The notes under the pieces were generated by a model. The model saw nothing but the letters and a program-made list of their open reading frames with translations. It was not told the DNA's origin and searched no databases. From positions 1-32,107 of the forward strand of contig CALDHR010000291.1 of NCBI GenBank assembly GCA_937898585.1: 32,107 bases of DNA, given 5' to 3'. The position numbers were made by a program, and so were the translations under genes. The number at the start of each line of letters is the position of its first letter. Position 1 is the stretch's first letter. The DNA is from an uncultured Oligoflexia bacterium (GTDB taxonomy: Bacteria; Bdellovibrionota; Bacteriovoracia; Bacteriovoracales; Bacteriovoracaceae). Positions 1 to 8,796 of the stretch are shown in pieces.

Positions 1-1
1 T

Positions 2-160
2 CCTAAAAAAGGGATGATGATTTTTGTAGAAGATCTTTGCATTAAAATTGAAAAAGTTGAAGAGCAAGAAATTAAACGCGTTCAACTTACAGATATGAAA
101 AAGCGTCATTCTCCTCACCATTCTTCTTCCTCCAATGAGGGAGAGGGTTCAAATCACTAA
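2..160 (+). CDS. C-terminal end of an unidentified protein (5' truncated by window edge)
   Basis: An open frame enters from the window's left edge and stops at TAA 158-160, giving the last 52 residues of a protein. The visible part begins with a hydrophobic strand-like piece (GMMIFVEDLCIKIEKVEE) and ends with a polar His/Ser/Glu/Gly-rich tail that looks disordered. I do not recognise the family. The next gene starts 78 bp downstream on the same strand, after a weak GGAG/CTCC inverted repeat that has no T-run and is not a convincing terminator. Confidence 0.6.
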   Translation, partial: PKKGMMIFVEDLCIKIEKVEEQEIKRVQLTDMKKRHSPHHSSSSNEGEGSNH

Positions 161-238
161 GAGCATTTGCACAACATCATTGACGGAGTTTAAAGCTCCT
201 ATTAATCTTGAATAAAATGTTTTACTCGGGGGAATCCA

Positions 239-1318
239 ATGATTTTCGAGCATCTTGATAAATATGGTCATGAAGAGCTACTCTTCTATGCTGATCCTAG
301 CTGCAACCTTAAGGCCATTGTGGCCATTCACGATACTACTCTTGGCCCTGCGCTGGGAGGAACTCGTTTTTGGACTTATGAGAAAGAGGAAGATGCCATT
401 ACAGATGCTCTTCGTTTGGCGCGTGGGATGACTTATAAGGCCTCTTTGGCCGGACTTCATTTAGGTGGTGGTAAGGCCGTTATCCTCAATGGCCCCAATG
501 TCAAAAAGAGTGAGCAGTTTTTTCGTTCCTATGGCCGTTTTATTCATTCTTTGGGCGGGCGCTATATTACAGCAGAAGACGTGAATACTTGTGTGCAGGA
601 TATTGATTATATTGCTTGTGAGACGAAATATGTGGCCGGTCGCCCCACAGAGTTAGGTGGTGCCGGAAATCCTGCTCCTTATACGGCCCTTGGTGTTTTT
701 CGCGGTATTGAGGCAAGCTGTATGAAAGTCTATGGGAGTCGCAGTGTTGCCGGTAAAACAGTGGCCTTGCAGGGCACTGGACAGGTGGGGACATTTTTAG
801 CAGAACTTTTAGAGCGTGGAGGTGCGCAGCTGATTTTTACGGAAATCAACGACGAGCATGCTCAGCGTTTTAAAGAAAAGTTTCCGCGTGCTCAGTTTGT
901 GTCACCTGATAAAATTCTGGGAGTTCAGTGTGATATTTTCGCTCCTTGTGCTCTTGGAGCTATTCTTGATGAAAAAAGTATTCCTCAAATCAAAGCGCGT
1001 ATTATTGCTGGAGCGGCCAATAATCAACTAAAAGAACAGCAGCATGGCGATCTTCTGACAAAACGTGGAATATTATATGCTCCCGATTATCTTATTAATG
1101 CTGGTGGGCTGATTTCTGTTTCTCTTGAGGCGACAGGTTGGAGTGACGAATTGACGCGCAAGAAAGTAGAGATGATTTATACGCAGTCTCTTAATATTTT
1201 TGACTTGGCCCAAAAGAGGGAGATTTCGACGGCAAAGGCCGCGGATATTTTGGCCGAGGAGAGGATTCGGGGGATGAGAGAGGCGCGAACTGTTTCTCTG
1301 AAGCGGTGGTGGAGCTAA
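239..1318 (+). CDS. Leucine/valine dehydrogenase family (Glu/Leu/Phe/Val dehydrogenase)
   Basis: This is an NAD-dependent amino-acid dehydrogenase that reversibly deaminates branched-chain amino acids to 2-oxo acids in the cytosol. The 359-residue length is typical of leucine dehydrogenases. The substrate-binding and catalytic lysines are visible at K67 (GMTYKASL) and K79 (GGGKAVI). The conserved acidic residue is at about D114 (TAEDVNT), and the Rossmann motif GTGQVG lies at 179-184. The start is well supported by a GGGGGA Shine-Dalgarno just upstream. It converges on the minus-strand glycosyltransferase, with one base between the stop codons. The family could equally be named valine dehydrogenase; exact substrate preference cannot be read from sequence. 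It probably serves amino-acid catabolism or branched fatty-acid precursor supply. Confidence 0.9.
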   Translation: MIFEHLDKYGHEELLFYADPSCNLKAIVAIHDTTLGPALGGTRFWTYEKEEDAITDALRLARGMTYKASLAGLHLGGGKAVILNGPNVKKSEQFFRSYGRFIHSLGGRYITAEDVNTCVQDIDYIACETKYVAGRPTELGGAGNPAPYTALGVFRGIEASCMKVYGSRSVAGKTVALQGTGQVGTFLAELLERGGAQLIFTEINDEHAQRFKEKFPRAQFVSPDKILGVQCDIFAPCALGAILDEKSIPQIKARIIAGAANNQLKEQQHGDLLTKRGILYAPDYLINAGGLISVSLEATGWSDELTRKKVEMIYTQSLNIFDLAQKREISTAKAADILAEERIRGMREARTVSLKRWWS

Positions 1319-1319
1319 C

Positions 1320-2204
1320 TTAATGGCCTTTATAGTTTTTATATTCGCCTAGACGGTGAGAAGTTAATTTCTCGATGGAATCGAGGAGGATACTCTTTAT
1401 ATCTTCTGGGCGAAAAATCATTTTTTCCTTTAAGATATTTCGCGAAGAGTGATGTTCTTTAATCCAATGTTTCATAACGTCAGGGTGAGTTTCTTTGAAA
1501 GGGCGTGTTCCCCAAATATGCTCATAGTTAAAAATTACTTTTTTATCGCTAGCGCCGTAAAACTTATTCATGGCCGCAATTTTTTTCTGCATAATTTCTT
1601 CATTTCTCGCCCAGCCATAGTGAAAAATGCGCGCTTTTGTCTCTAAGATGGAGAGTTTTTCGTTATTTTGGTGGCGAAATCCCTGAGCATCGCGATAGGA
1701 GCGGATATTCCTACCGTTGCGAATGAGGCGAATTTCCTTGCGGTAAACATCGCGCCCATAGCGAATGACAGAGGGCGAACTGTAAAAATGAACAAAATCA
1801 TAGAGCAATCCATCGGCCTGAGAATCATCACGAAGCTGCCGAACTCCTTTTTCAATGAGAGGATAGTCATCTTCATGGAGGACTTCGTCGGCCTGAATAT
1901 AGTGACAAAAAGGATGCTGGCATTTATCAAGGGCCAAATTTGTCTGCTGAGCGAGAACCTCTCCTCTTTGTGTCATGGTTTGATCCCACTGAGAGGTCAT
2001 AAAAATAACTTTTGTGTTGGAAGAAAAGTGATCTAGCAAAAACTGAAATGTCCCGTCATCTTTTTTGCTATTAAGGTCATCAAAACCAATATTGACAATC
2101 ACTTCATCACAGAGAGGAAGAAGGCTTTTTATGCTTTCCACAACAGGATAGCCCAAAGAGAGAAGATTCTTACCAAAAGTAAATCCAGAAATTTTATGCT
2201 TCAT
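1320..2204 (-). CDS. Glycosyltransferase, GT2-like
   Basis: The 294-residue protein has a GT-A-like beginning: an early hydrophobic strand, a CDEVIVNIGFDD segment resembling the nucleotide-binding strand, and an acidic QADEVLHEDD motif where a DXD-type metal site would be expected. The C-terminal half is rich in basic and aromatic residues. There is no membrane segment, so it probably acts at the cytoplasmic face. A GGAAGAAAG ribosome site precedes the ATG. It is divergent from the GT9 gene at 2255, with only 50 bp between the two starts, suggesting a shared promoter region. It is probably an LPS or exopolysaccharide enzyme given its neighbours. The sugar donor and acceptor are unknown. Confidence 0.75.
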   Translation of the reverse strand: MKHKISGFTFGKNLLSLGYPVVESIKSLLPLCDEVIVNIGFDDLNSKKDDGTFQFLLDHFSSNTKVIFMTSQWDQTMTQRGEVLAQQTNLALDKCQHPFCHYIQADEVLHEDDYPLIEKGVRQLRDDSQADGLLYDFVHFYSSPSVIRYGRDVYRKEIRLIRNGRNIRSYRDAQGFRHQNNEKLSILETKARIFHYGWARNEEIMQKKIAAMNKFYGASDKKVIFNYEHIWGTRPFKETHPDVMKHWIKEHHSSRNILKEKMIFRPEDIKSILLDSIEKLTSHRLGEYKNYKGH

Positions 2205-2254
2205 AATTCTTTCTTCCTTTTGCCCTTTCTATAAACTTATGCTTTTCTTTCTTC

Positions 2255-3244
2255 ATGAAAATTTTATGCGTTAAAAATAGGGCCATGGGAGATTCTCTTA
2301 TCACCTTGAGTGCCCTCGCGAAACTCAAGAGAATCATTCCCTCGCTTCAGCTTGATTATCTGATTCCTAGCTGGATTAAGCCTCTCTATAACCATTTAGC
2401 AGGTCCCTACGACAATATCTATCCTTTAAAAAAAGGAGTGGAAGGATTTTTGGCCGTATCGCAATTGCTGCTCAATAATCATTATGATTTTGTCCTCGAA
2501 TTTAATCAGTCAGGCTCTACGGGAAAATGGTTTTCTTTGTTGCAGCAATTGGGTGTCACTCAATACCGCTATCACAATCATCATAAGAAGAAAGGCAACT
2601 ATGTGACGGCCCAAGGGCAAGTGATGAGTGCTATCCAAAGAGATATGAGTTTAGTGGAAAGCTTTTTACAAAAAGAGCTAAGCATAAGAGCGATAGAAGA
2701 AAGTCTTCCATTTGAAGTGCTTTCTTTAAAGTCAGCACCATTAAAGAAGAAAAGAATTTTATTGGGTCTTGCGGCCTCGCGTTTGACAAAAGTCTACCCC
2801 CTTCCTTTAGCAAAAGAGTTGGCCGAAAAAATGCATCATGAGTGGCCCGAGATGATGATTTCAGTTCCTTTGTCTTTATCTGTGCAAGATAGAAAAATTG
2901 CTTCAGTAGTAAAGAGCTGGAATTATCCATGGTGCCAAGTGGAAAATGTTCCCCTAGAAGATCTTCCATTGTTAGTTGCAGAATCTCTTTTTTATGTGGG
3001 AAGCGATACGGGAATTAAACATTTATCCGTGAGTTTAGGCGTAAAGACATTTACTTTCTTTGGCCCCGAAGATCCTTTCGAGTGGCATCCTTATGATAAA
3101 AAAGATCATCCTTACTTTTTTGTAGAAGAGCTAGCTTGCCGAACTCAAAAGGCCCATTATTGTGCGCTGGATGTTTGCGAATCGATGATTTGCTTGAGCT
3201 CTTTTTCACCTGAAGAAGTAATAAAAAAGCTTAAAGAGGTTTAA
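2255..3244 (+). CDS. GT9 family glycosyltransferase (ADP-heptose:LPS heptosyltransferase-like)
   Basis: The protein starts with MKILCVKNRAMGDSLITLSAL, the GT9 opening with the conserved Gly-Asp and Leu pattern. Near the C-terminus it carries YVGSDTGIKHLSVSLGVKTF followed by FFGPEDPFEWHPY, the family's nucleotide-binding DTG..H and FGP.DP..W.P motifs. At 329 residues it has the normal length. Family members add heptose or related sugars to the LPS inner core at the inner face of the plasma membrane. The start has no purine-rich Shine-Dalgarno; a TATAAA-like box lies about 20 bp upstream, so a very short leader is possible. Its 3' end overlaps the convergent ugd by 14 bp. Specificity beyond GT9 is not determinable here. 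Confidence 0.85.
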   Translation: MKILCVKNRAMGDSLITLSALAKLKRIIPSLQLDYLIPSWIKPLYNHLAGPYDNIYPLKKGVEGFLAVSQLLLNNHYDFVLEFNQSGSTGKWFSLLQQLGVTQYRYHNHHKKKGNYVTAQGQVMSAIQRDMSLVESFLQKELSIRAIEESLPFEVLSLKSAPLKKKRILLGLAASRLTKVYPLPLAKELAEKMHHEWPEMMISVPLSLSVQDRKIASVVKSWNYPWCQVENVPLEDLPLLVAESLFYVGSDTGIKHLSVSLGVKTFTFFGPEDPFEWHPYDKKDHPYFFVEELACRTQKAHYCALDVCESMICLSSFSPEEVIKKLKEV

Positions 3245-4556
3245 TATGTTTTCCTAGGGCATAGTAATGCATCTGAGCGTCTTGAACTTTTTTTGTTGTA
3301 AAAAGGTTGCGGCCATCGATAACCACCTGATCTTTCATAATTTTATTTAAAAGATCAAAGTCTACAGATTTAAATTCAGACCAATCTGTTATTACCATTA
3401 AAGCATCGCAATTTTTGGCGCACTCATATTTGTCACTAAAAGATTTAATATTCTCGCGGCGTGGATGTGTTTTTAAAATTTCTGTAAAATTTTCCATGGC
3501 CACAGGGTCAAAGAAATGAATTAAGCAATTTTCATCTAAGAGGGCCATGGCCAAATCAATGGCACTTGATTCGCGCACATCGTCGGTATTTGGTTTAAAG
3601 GCCACTCCCCAAAAGGCCACCGCTTTGCCTTCGATATCACCCTTGAAGTGATTCTTGAATTTTTGAAATAAAACAATTTTTTGTTCTTGGTTTACCTGCT
3701 CCGCCGCTTCAATAACTTTAAGGCGTAAATCCCTTTGGCGTGCTGTGGCCATAAGGGCCTTAACATCTTTAGGAAAACAACTTCCACCGTAACCAGGACC
3801 TGGGTAGAGAAAATGAGGACCAATGCGTTTATCAGAAGTAATGCCTTTTCTTACTTCTTCAATATCGGCCTGTGTTTCATCGCAAAGGCGAGCAATTTCG
3901 TTGATAAAAGAAATTTTAGTGGCCAAAAAGCAGTTGGCCGCATATTTCGTCATCTCGGCAGAGACGTTAGACATTTTGAGAATAGGATTTCCTTGGCGAA
4001 CAAGAGGAGCATAGAGCTCTTCCATCACGCTATAGGCCTCTTCAGATTCATGACCAATAACAACGCGATCTGGGCGCATAAAGTCATCTACCGCTGTTCC
4101 CTCTTTGAGAAATTCAGGATTATTGACGACATGGAGAGGAACTTGAGCGTGCTCTGCAAGAAAGGCCCGTACTTTTTCTGCCGTTCCAACAGGAACAGTG
4201 GATTTAATGACAAGAAGCGAATCGGCGGCGAGGTGGGGGAGCGATGATTCAATGGCCGAAAAAAGATAGCTTAAATCGGCCTCACCCGAAGGAGTTGAAG
4301 GTGTTCCCACCGCCAGAAAAACAACTTTTGTACTGGAGAGCGATGCGTAATCGCTGGTAAAGTGCAGTCGTTGATTGCGGAGGTTGCGTTCAAGAAGCTC
4401 TTTGAGCCCTGCTTCATAAATGGTAGGAGTACCATCAGAGAGTTTTTTGACTTTTGTCTCGTCGATATCAAGGCATATAACTTCGTGCCCAATTTCTGCA
4501 AAACAAGTTCCCGAGACAAGGCCTACATAACCTGTTCCAATGACGCCTACTTTCAT
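3231..4556 (-). CDS. ugd: UDP-glucose 6-dehydrogenase
   Basis: The enzyme oxidises UDP-glucose to UDP-glucuronate with 2 NAD+, feeding acidic polysaccharide or LPS synthesis. All hallmarks are present: N-terminal dinucleotide motif GTGYVG (residues 7-12), FLAVGTPS near 80-87, STVPVGT near 119-125, the KYAANCF helix with K204 and N208, and the catalytic cysteine C260 in PGPGYGGSCFPKD. The C-terminal UDP-binding domain has FWGVAFKPNTDDVRES. The length of 441 residues is standard. The start overlaps a spurious upstream extension of the divergent GT2 gene at 4657. Related UDP-ManNAc or GDP-mannose dehydrogenases share the fold, but the Cys-loop and length fit Ugd best. Confidence 0.93.
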   Translation of the reverse strand: MKVGVIGTGYVGLVSGTCFAEIGHEVICLDIDETKVKKLSDGTPTIYEAGLKELLERNLRNQRLHFTSDYASLSSTKVVFLAVGTPSTPSGEADLSYLFSAIESSLPHLAADSLLVIKSTVPVGTAEKVRAFLAEHAQVPLHVVNNPEFLKEGTAVDDFMRPDRVVIGHESEEAYSVMEELYAPLVRQGNPILKMSNVSAEMTKYAANCFLATKISFINEIARLCDETQADIEEVRKGITSDKRIGPHFLYPGPGYGGSCFPKDVKALMATARQRDLRLKVIEAAEQVNQEQKIVLFQKFKNHFKGDIEGKAVAFWGVAFKPNTDDVRESSAIDLAMALLDENCLIHFFDPVAMENFTEILKTHPRRENIKSFSDKYECAKNCDALMVITDWSEFKSVDFDLLNKIMKDQVVIDGRNLFTTKKVQDAQMHYYALGKHIKPL

Positions 4557-4656
4557 TTATTATACCCCTAAAAGAAATTTCATTGATGTTGTTTTCTACT
4601 CCCCTAATTCCCACAGGGATAGTATTAAAGCTATATTTTTTCTCAAGGAAAGCGCT

Positions 4657-5442
4657 TTGTCTAAGAAAATTTCGGCCACGATTATTACCCTCAATGAGGA
4701 AGAGCATCTTTTAGAGGCCATTGAGTCTCTTTTGCCCTATGTGGATGAGGTTGTGGTGGTGGATTCGCACTCCACCGACCAGACGGCCAGTATTTGCCAA
4801 TCATTGGCCTCTAAGGGAGTGGTTTTTGCGGAGCGCAAATTTGAGGGGCACGGAGATCAGAAAAATTATGCGGCCTCCCTTTGTTCTCATGATTGGATTT
4901 TCAACCTTGATGCTGATGAACGACTGACTCCTGAGCTTGGGGCCTTTCTCAAAGGAGAGTTTCAAGAAATAAAAGAAGAGAAGACTCTTTTTAGCTTTAA
5001 GCGGCTCAATTTTTTTGCGCAAAAACCCATTTGGCACGGTGGCTGGGATCCTGATTGGAAAAAAAGACTCTATCATCGCAGGTATTATTGCTGGAGTACA
5101 CCTGCAGTACATGAAGATCTTGTGAAAATAAATGGGAAAGGCGAAGAAGAAAAAAAAATCCCCCATCATCTATGGCATTACACCTTTGATAACGTAGAAC
5201 AACAAGTTCAGCGCAATAGTTATTACGCTAAGCTAGGGGCCCGTCAATTACTCCAAAAAAGAAGAGGGATAAAACCTTCTTTCTTTCTTGTTGTGGTGCG
5301 GCCTTTAATAAAATTTTTGGAATGCTATGTTTGGAAAAAAGGTTTCTTGGACGGACAAATTGGTTTTATGATAGCAATAAACGCCGCTTATTCTCTTTTT
5401 TTAAAATACCTCTATGCTCACCAAGGAAGAGTTGATTCATGA
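4657..5442 (+). CDS. GT2 glycosyltransferase, WaaE/KdtX-like (LPS core)
   Basis: The reading frame is open back to 4540, but that would overlap ugd. The TTG at 4657 has an AAGGAAAG ribosome site a few bases upstream and gives a protein beginning at the GT-A domain, so I choose it (261 aa). The motifs are those of the WaaE/LgtF group: ISATIITLNEEEHLLEAI at the start, VDEVVVVDSHSTDQT, then FNLDADERLTPEL with the DAD metal site, and the W..GGW.PD..KRLYHR segment. Such proteins transfer glucose-like sugars to the inner core of LPS. A hydrophobic patch near the C-terminus may bind the membrane. It overlaps the following flippase-like gene by 4 bp (ATGA), implying translational coupling. Confidence 0.85.
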   Translation: MSKKISATIITLNEEEHLLEAIESLLPYVDEVVVVDSHSTDQTASICQSLASKGVVFAERKFEGHGDQKNYAASLCSHDWIFNLDADERLTPELGAFLKGEFQEIKEEKTLFSFKRLNFFAQKPIWHGGWDPDWKKRLYHRRYYCWSTPAVHEDLVKINGKGEEEKKIPHHLWHYTFDNVEQQVQRNSYYAKLGARQLLQKRRGIKPSFFLVVVRPLIKFLECYVWKKGFLDGQIGFMIAINAAYSLFLKYLYAHQGRVDS

Positions 5443-6440
5443 AAATACTTTTTTTAAAAATTGCTATTGCGACGGGTCTTATTTATTACGTCGCTTCATC
5501 GGGCAAAATCGACATGGGGCTATTGGCCCGTTCTTTTGAGCATCCGGTACTCTGGGTTGTTGCCATCAGTATTCTGGTGGGAAATATTATCTTTACCGCC
5601 TATCGCTGGAAGATGATTTTGGAAAATGATAATCACAAGAAACGCTATCCTCTTCTTTCTATTACGCGCTTTACTTGGATAGGCGCTTTATTTAGCTCTA
5701 TTTTGCCGGGAGTGGTGAGCGGCGATCTCATTAAAATTTTATATATGAGACAGCTAGATAGAAATTTGAGCAAAACAAAGCTCGTGACATCCATTCTTTT
5801 AGATCGAATTTTGGGACTTGTCGGGCTTCTTATTTTATTAGGAATCTCTCTTGTCCTCAATCGCGAGCAATTTATGAATGGAGGAGAAGATTTGCGAGAG
5901 CTTTTCTTTTTTGATCTTATTTTATTTGCAGGGGCCTTGTGTTTTATTGCCACTCTTTTTCTGCCGCGCAAACTTCAACACTTTCTTTCTGATGTGGTAA
6001 AAAAAATGCCTCTTCTCGGTAAGAAAATTAGTGAAGTTCTTGAAGTTGTCTTTAGTTTAGGAAAAAAGAAGAGCTTTCTTTTTTCTCTTGTGGGCGTGAG
6101 CATGATTGCTCAAGTTCTCAGCATTTTCTCTTTTTATCTTCTCTCGAGTAATTTTTATGAATACGCCGAAGGGGCCGTCTCCAAGATGAGCTTCTTAGAA
6201 AATCTTTCTATTATTCCTGTAGGGCTTATTTCTATTGCTATTCCCATTACACCATCCGGTCTAGGTGTTGGGCATGCCATGTTTGATAAACTTTTTACCT
6301 ACTTTGGCGTAACCAATGGTGCTTCCCTTTTTAACCTCTATTTCCTGGCCTTTGTGATTATTAATTTACTTGGACTTATTCCTTACTTGACCTCACCTAA
6401 GAAGGTGGATACGACGCAGGCATTAGAAGACTCTTTTTAA
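5439..6440 (+). CDS. Flippase-like membrane protein (lysylphosphatidylglycerol synthase TM-domain family, UPF0104)
   Basis: This polytopic inner-membrane protein of 333 residues has about seven to eight hydrophobic segments. It carries family-type signatures: FTAYRWKMIL after the second helix, IGALFSSILPGVVSGDLIKI, and near the end IPITPSGLGVGHAMF. This family, which includes the membrane part of MprF, AglD-like proteins and many unlinked members beside glycosyltransferases, is thought to translocate or modify lipid-linked substrates. The GT2 partner upstream overlaps it by 4 bp, so the two are likely co-translated and act on the same lipid-linked glycan. No soluble transferase domain is fused. 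The specific substrate is unknown. Confidence 0.8.
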   Translation: MKILFLKIAIATGLIYYVASSGKIDMGLLARSFEHPVLWVVAISILVGNIIFTAYRWKMILENDNHKKRYPLLSITRFTWIGALFSSILPGVVSGDLIKILYMRQLDRNLSKTKLVTSILLDRILGLVGLLILLGISLVLNREQFMNGGEDLRELFFFDLILFAGALCFIATLFLPRKLQHFLSDVVKKMPLLGKKISEVLEVVFSLGKKKSFLFSLVGVSMIAQVLSIFSFYLLSSNFYEYAEGAVSKMSFLENLSIIPVGLISIAIPITPSGLGVGHAMFDKLFTYFGVTNGASLFNLYFLAFVIINLLGLIPYLTSPKKVDTTQALEDSF

Positions 6441-6461
6441 TTTTTTGCTGAGGAATTTTTG

Positions 6462-6854
6462 ATGAAATCATTTGTTGTCACTTTATTTTTGCTTCTTTCC
6501 TCTGTCCTATTTGCTAGTCATAAAAAAGAGAGTCGCTCTATTCTCTTGGAGTATGGAATGAGTTGTAGAACATCATCAGGAGCGATTATTCAGATTGATC
6601 CTGTAGGGCGTGGATATGAAATGAGTATTGATTATGAGGGGAGAATCTATGAATCCATTTTTTTTTCTTACAAGAGAAGTTCACGCAATCCTCATAAGTA
6701 TTATTTTAAGACAGATGAATTGTTAAAAATGAAGCTTGTTGAGAATAAAAATGGGGGCGGCATTTTAACTTTGGGTGAAAACAATATAAAGCTACTCAAA
6801 CGTGTAGGGTTTGATTTAAGAGATAGTGAAGTGTTTTGTGATTCCTATGAATAA
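6462..6854 (+). CDS. Small secreted protein of unknown function
   Basis: The protein has 130 residues. The ATG at 6462 is preceded by GAGGAA with 6 bases of spacing and is preferred over the TTG three bases earlier. A signal peptide is clear: a Lys, then a Leu/Phe-rich core, and a small-residue cleavage site near LFASH. The mature part is short, beta-rich and charged, with two cysteines (in GMSCRTS and EVFCDSYE) that could form a disulfide. I recognise no domain. It follows the flippase-like gene by 21 bp and may be the last member of that operon; its stop lies 5 bp from the convergent amidohydrolase gene. Confidence 0.65.
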   Translation: MKSFVVTLFLLLSSVLFASHKKESRSILLEYGMSCRTSSGAIIQIDPVGRGYEMSIDYEGRIYESIFFSYKRSSRNPHKYYFKTDELLKMKLVENKNGGGILTLGENNIKLLKRVGFDLRDSEVFCDSYE

Positions 6855-6859
6855 AAAGA

Positions 6860-7696
6860 TCATGACATTTGGCGATTAAGAGTGAGTCTTTTTCGAGCAA
6901 GATTTAATTTCTCCACTTCAAGTTCAGCAAAAAAAATCCCTTCCCCTTCTTTAGCATCGAGAATAATTTCTCCCCATGGATCGACAATAAGAGAATGGCC
7001 AAAACTCTCTTGTGTTTCAGAATGCTTGCCCCATTGATTAGCGGCCACAACAAAGGCCTGATTTTCAATGGCCCGAGCGCGTACAAGTGTGTGCCAATGG
7101 GCCTGACCTGTAGGGCGAGTAAAGGCCGAAGCAATGGTGATGAGATCTATTTTTTTTGCTTGAAAGAGGCGATAGAGTTCAGGAAAGCGCAAGTCAAAAC
7201 AGATACTTGCTCCTATATTCCAAGATTCAAATTCATAAGTGACAACGTTATTTCCCGCAGCGTAAGTTAGCGTTTCATCGATAATTTTTTTTTCGCCAAA
7301 ACTCTCTTTTTCTAGCTCAACTTTAAAGAGATGGATTTTGTCATAGAAGCTTATGAGCTGGCCGTTTGCATGGAAGTTAAGGTTGCGGTTTTTTACTTTT
7401 TGTTCTTGCTGATTTTGAGAATAGGCCACAGAGCCGCCTAAGAGAGCGACATTAAAATCCTGCGCCAATTGTTGAATTTTTTTATAATGCTCATTTCCCT
7501 CTCTTACAAGATAAGGGGTGGCCGTGAGTCCATTAGAGTAAGAATAAAAACATTCAGGCAAAAAAAGAGCTGTCGGATTTCTCTGTTTTATTTCTTCTTT
7601 TGCGTTGTTTAAGAGGGAATAAATTTTTTCTAAGTTTTCAGCGGGATCAAGTTTACTTGTAAGCTGAATAAGGGCCACCGAGAGATTCTTCTTCAT
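6860..7696 (-). CDS. Carbon-nitrogen hydrolase, Nit1/deaminated-glutathione amidase-like
   Basis: This member of the nitrilase superfamily shows the full Glu-Lys-Cys catalytic triad: E48 in LFLPECF, K120 in YDKIHLF, and C166 in GASICFDLRFPELYR. The YDKIHLF segment followed by a long ES...T..AG loop resembles the Nit1/Nit2 branch, whose members hydrolyse deaminated glutathione or alpha-keto acid amides. It is cytosolic, and 278 residues is the normal length. It lies 24 bp downstream of trpS on the same strand and is probably cotranscribed with it. Substrate assignment within the superfamily is tentative. Confidence 0.85.
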   Translation of the reverse strand: MKKNLSVALIQLTSKLDPAENLEKIYSLLNNAKEEIKQRNPTALFLPECFYSYSNGLTATPYLVREGNEHYKKIQQLAQDFNVALLGGSVAYSQNQQEQKVKNRNLNFHANGQLISFYDKIHLFKVELEKESFGEKKIIDETLTYAAGNNVVTYEFESWNIGASICFDLRFPELYRLFQAKKIDLITIASAFTRPTGQAHWHTLVRARAIENQAFVVAANQWGKHSETQESFGHSLIVDPWGEIILDAKEGEGIFFAELEVEKLNLARKRLTLNRQMS

Positions 7697-7720
7697 AGAT
7701 AACCTTATTTTCTTTTTTTG

Positions 7721-8731
7721 CTAGGGAAGTAAGTTGAGGGATTTTTTCACTTCACCAAGAGTATGTTGGGCCAAACTTTGTGCTTTTTTCGCGCCGATAT
7801 TTAAAATATTTATAAGCTCCCCTTTATCATTGAGATACTCTTCTACTTTTGTTCGAAGAGGGGCAAGGCAGCTAATAATAACCTCTCCGCAGCTCTCTTT
7901 GACTTTTCCATATTGAATCCCTACATACTGATGATGTACTTCTTCAAGAGCGCGATTTGTGAGGGCCGCTTCAATGGAAAAAAGATTTTTAAGTCCAGCT
8001 GATATTTTTTCATAGTGAGGCGTTACTTCAGTTCCAGAATCTGTGACAGCACTTTTGACTTTTTTCATAATTTGCTTATCTGTATCAACAAGAAAGAGAG
8101 ATCCTTTGGGATTTTCTGCCGATTTGCTCATTTTACTTTCAGGATTTTGTAAGTCCATTACGCGTGCACCTAACTTAGGGTAGAATCCGTCTGGGATAGT
8201 AAAAACATCTTTTTTCTTTAGGGTATTAAAGCGCAAGGCCAAGTCGCGGGTGAGTTCAATGTGCTGTCTTTGATCATCACCAACGGGCACAAGATTTGTT
8301 TGGTAGGCAAGAATATCGGCGGCCATGAGAACAGGGTAGCAAAAAAGGCCCGCCTTGGCATTTTCACCACTGTCGCCTGTTTTACTTTTAAATTGAGTCA
8401 TACGGGAGAGTTCACCCATGGAGGCAATGGTGGTGAGGATCCAAGAGAGTTCCGTGTGTTCTTTGACATGAGATTGAACAAAAAGAGTGGAAAGCTTAGC
8501 ATCAATTCCCGAGGCCAAATAAGTGGCCGCCGTTAAGAGCGTGTTTTCTAAAAGAGATTCCTGGGCCTTAATGGCCGTTAAAGAATGCAAATCCACAATA
8601 CAAAAAAGTGAATCATAGTCGTGCTGTAAAAGAGACCAGTTTTTGAGGGCCCCCAAATAATTACCTAAAGTTAAGTTATTGGTGGGCTGAATACCGGAAA
8701 AAATTCTTTTTTTATGTGTCTTTTCTTTCAT
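7721..8731 (-). CDS. trpS: Tryptophanyl-tRNA synthetase
   Basis: This class I aminoacyl-tRNA synthetase charges tRNA-Trp. The HIGH-equivalent is the TLGNYLGAL segment at residues 21-29 after SGIQPTNNL. The KMSKS loop sits at 200-204 (PESKMSKSAENP). Other TrpS signatures are visible: CIVDLHSLT near 44-52, FVQSHVKEHTELSW, and PVGDDQRQHIELTRDLA. The length of 336 residues matches bacterial TrpS. The next gene on this strand, the Nit-type hydrolase, follows after 24 bp. The start is divergent from the secreted-protein gene at 8797, and any upstream extension of that gene would overlap trpS. Confidence 0.96.
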   Translation of the reverse strand: MKEKTHKKRIFSGIQPTNNLTLGNYLGALKNWSLLQHDYDSLFCIVDLHSLTAIKAQESLLENTLLTAATYLASGIDAKLSTLFVQSHVKEHTELSWILTTIASMGELSRMTQFKSKTGDSGENAKAGLFCYPVLMAADILAYQTNLVPVGDDQRQHIELTRDLALRFNTLKKKDVFTIPDGFYPKLGARVMDLQNPESKMSKSAENPKGSLFLVDTDKQIMKKVKSAVTDSGTEVTPHYEKISAGLKNLFSIEAALTNRALEEVHHQYVGIQYGKVKESCGEVIISCLAPLRTKVEEYLNDKGELINILNIGAKKAQSLAQHTLGEVKKSLNLLP

Positions 8732-8796
8732 TCTTTGTTTTTAGCGCATTTTCTGCTAAGGGGCTACTGGACTTTTATGGAAAGGATTGTTTTCTG

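Noticed and set aside
161-238. Intrinsic terminator or promoter before the leucine dehydrogenase
   Set aside because: GGAG/CTCC arms are only 4 bp without a T-run, and the -35/-10 candidates (TTGCAC or TTGACG with TTAAAG or TATTAA) are weak or badly spaced.
1668-2036. 122-aa plus-strand ORF inside the minus-strand glycosyltransferase
   Set aside because: It is a shadow frame of a gene with convincing protein motifs; no ribosome site or domain is seen.
4540-4656. Upstream extension of the GT2 glycosyltransferase to ATG 4540
   Set aside because: It overlaps the ugd start, lacks a ribosome site and precedes the domain start; TTG 4657 has AAGGAAAG.
8716-8796. Upstream extension of the secreted protein into trpS
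   Set aside because: It would mask the signal peptide that begins exactly at ATG 8797, which has its own ribosome site.
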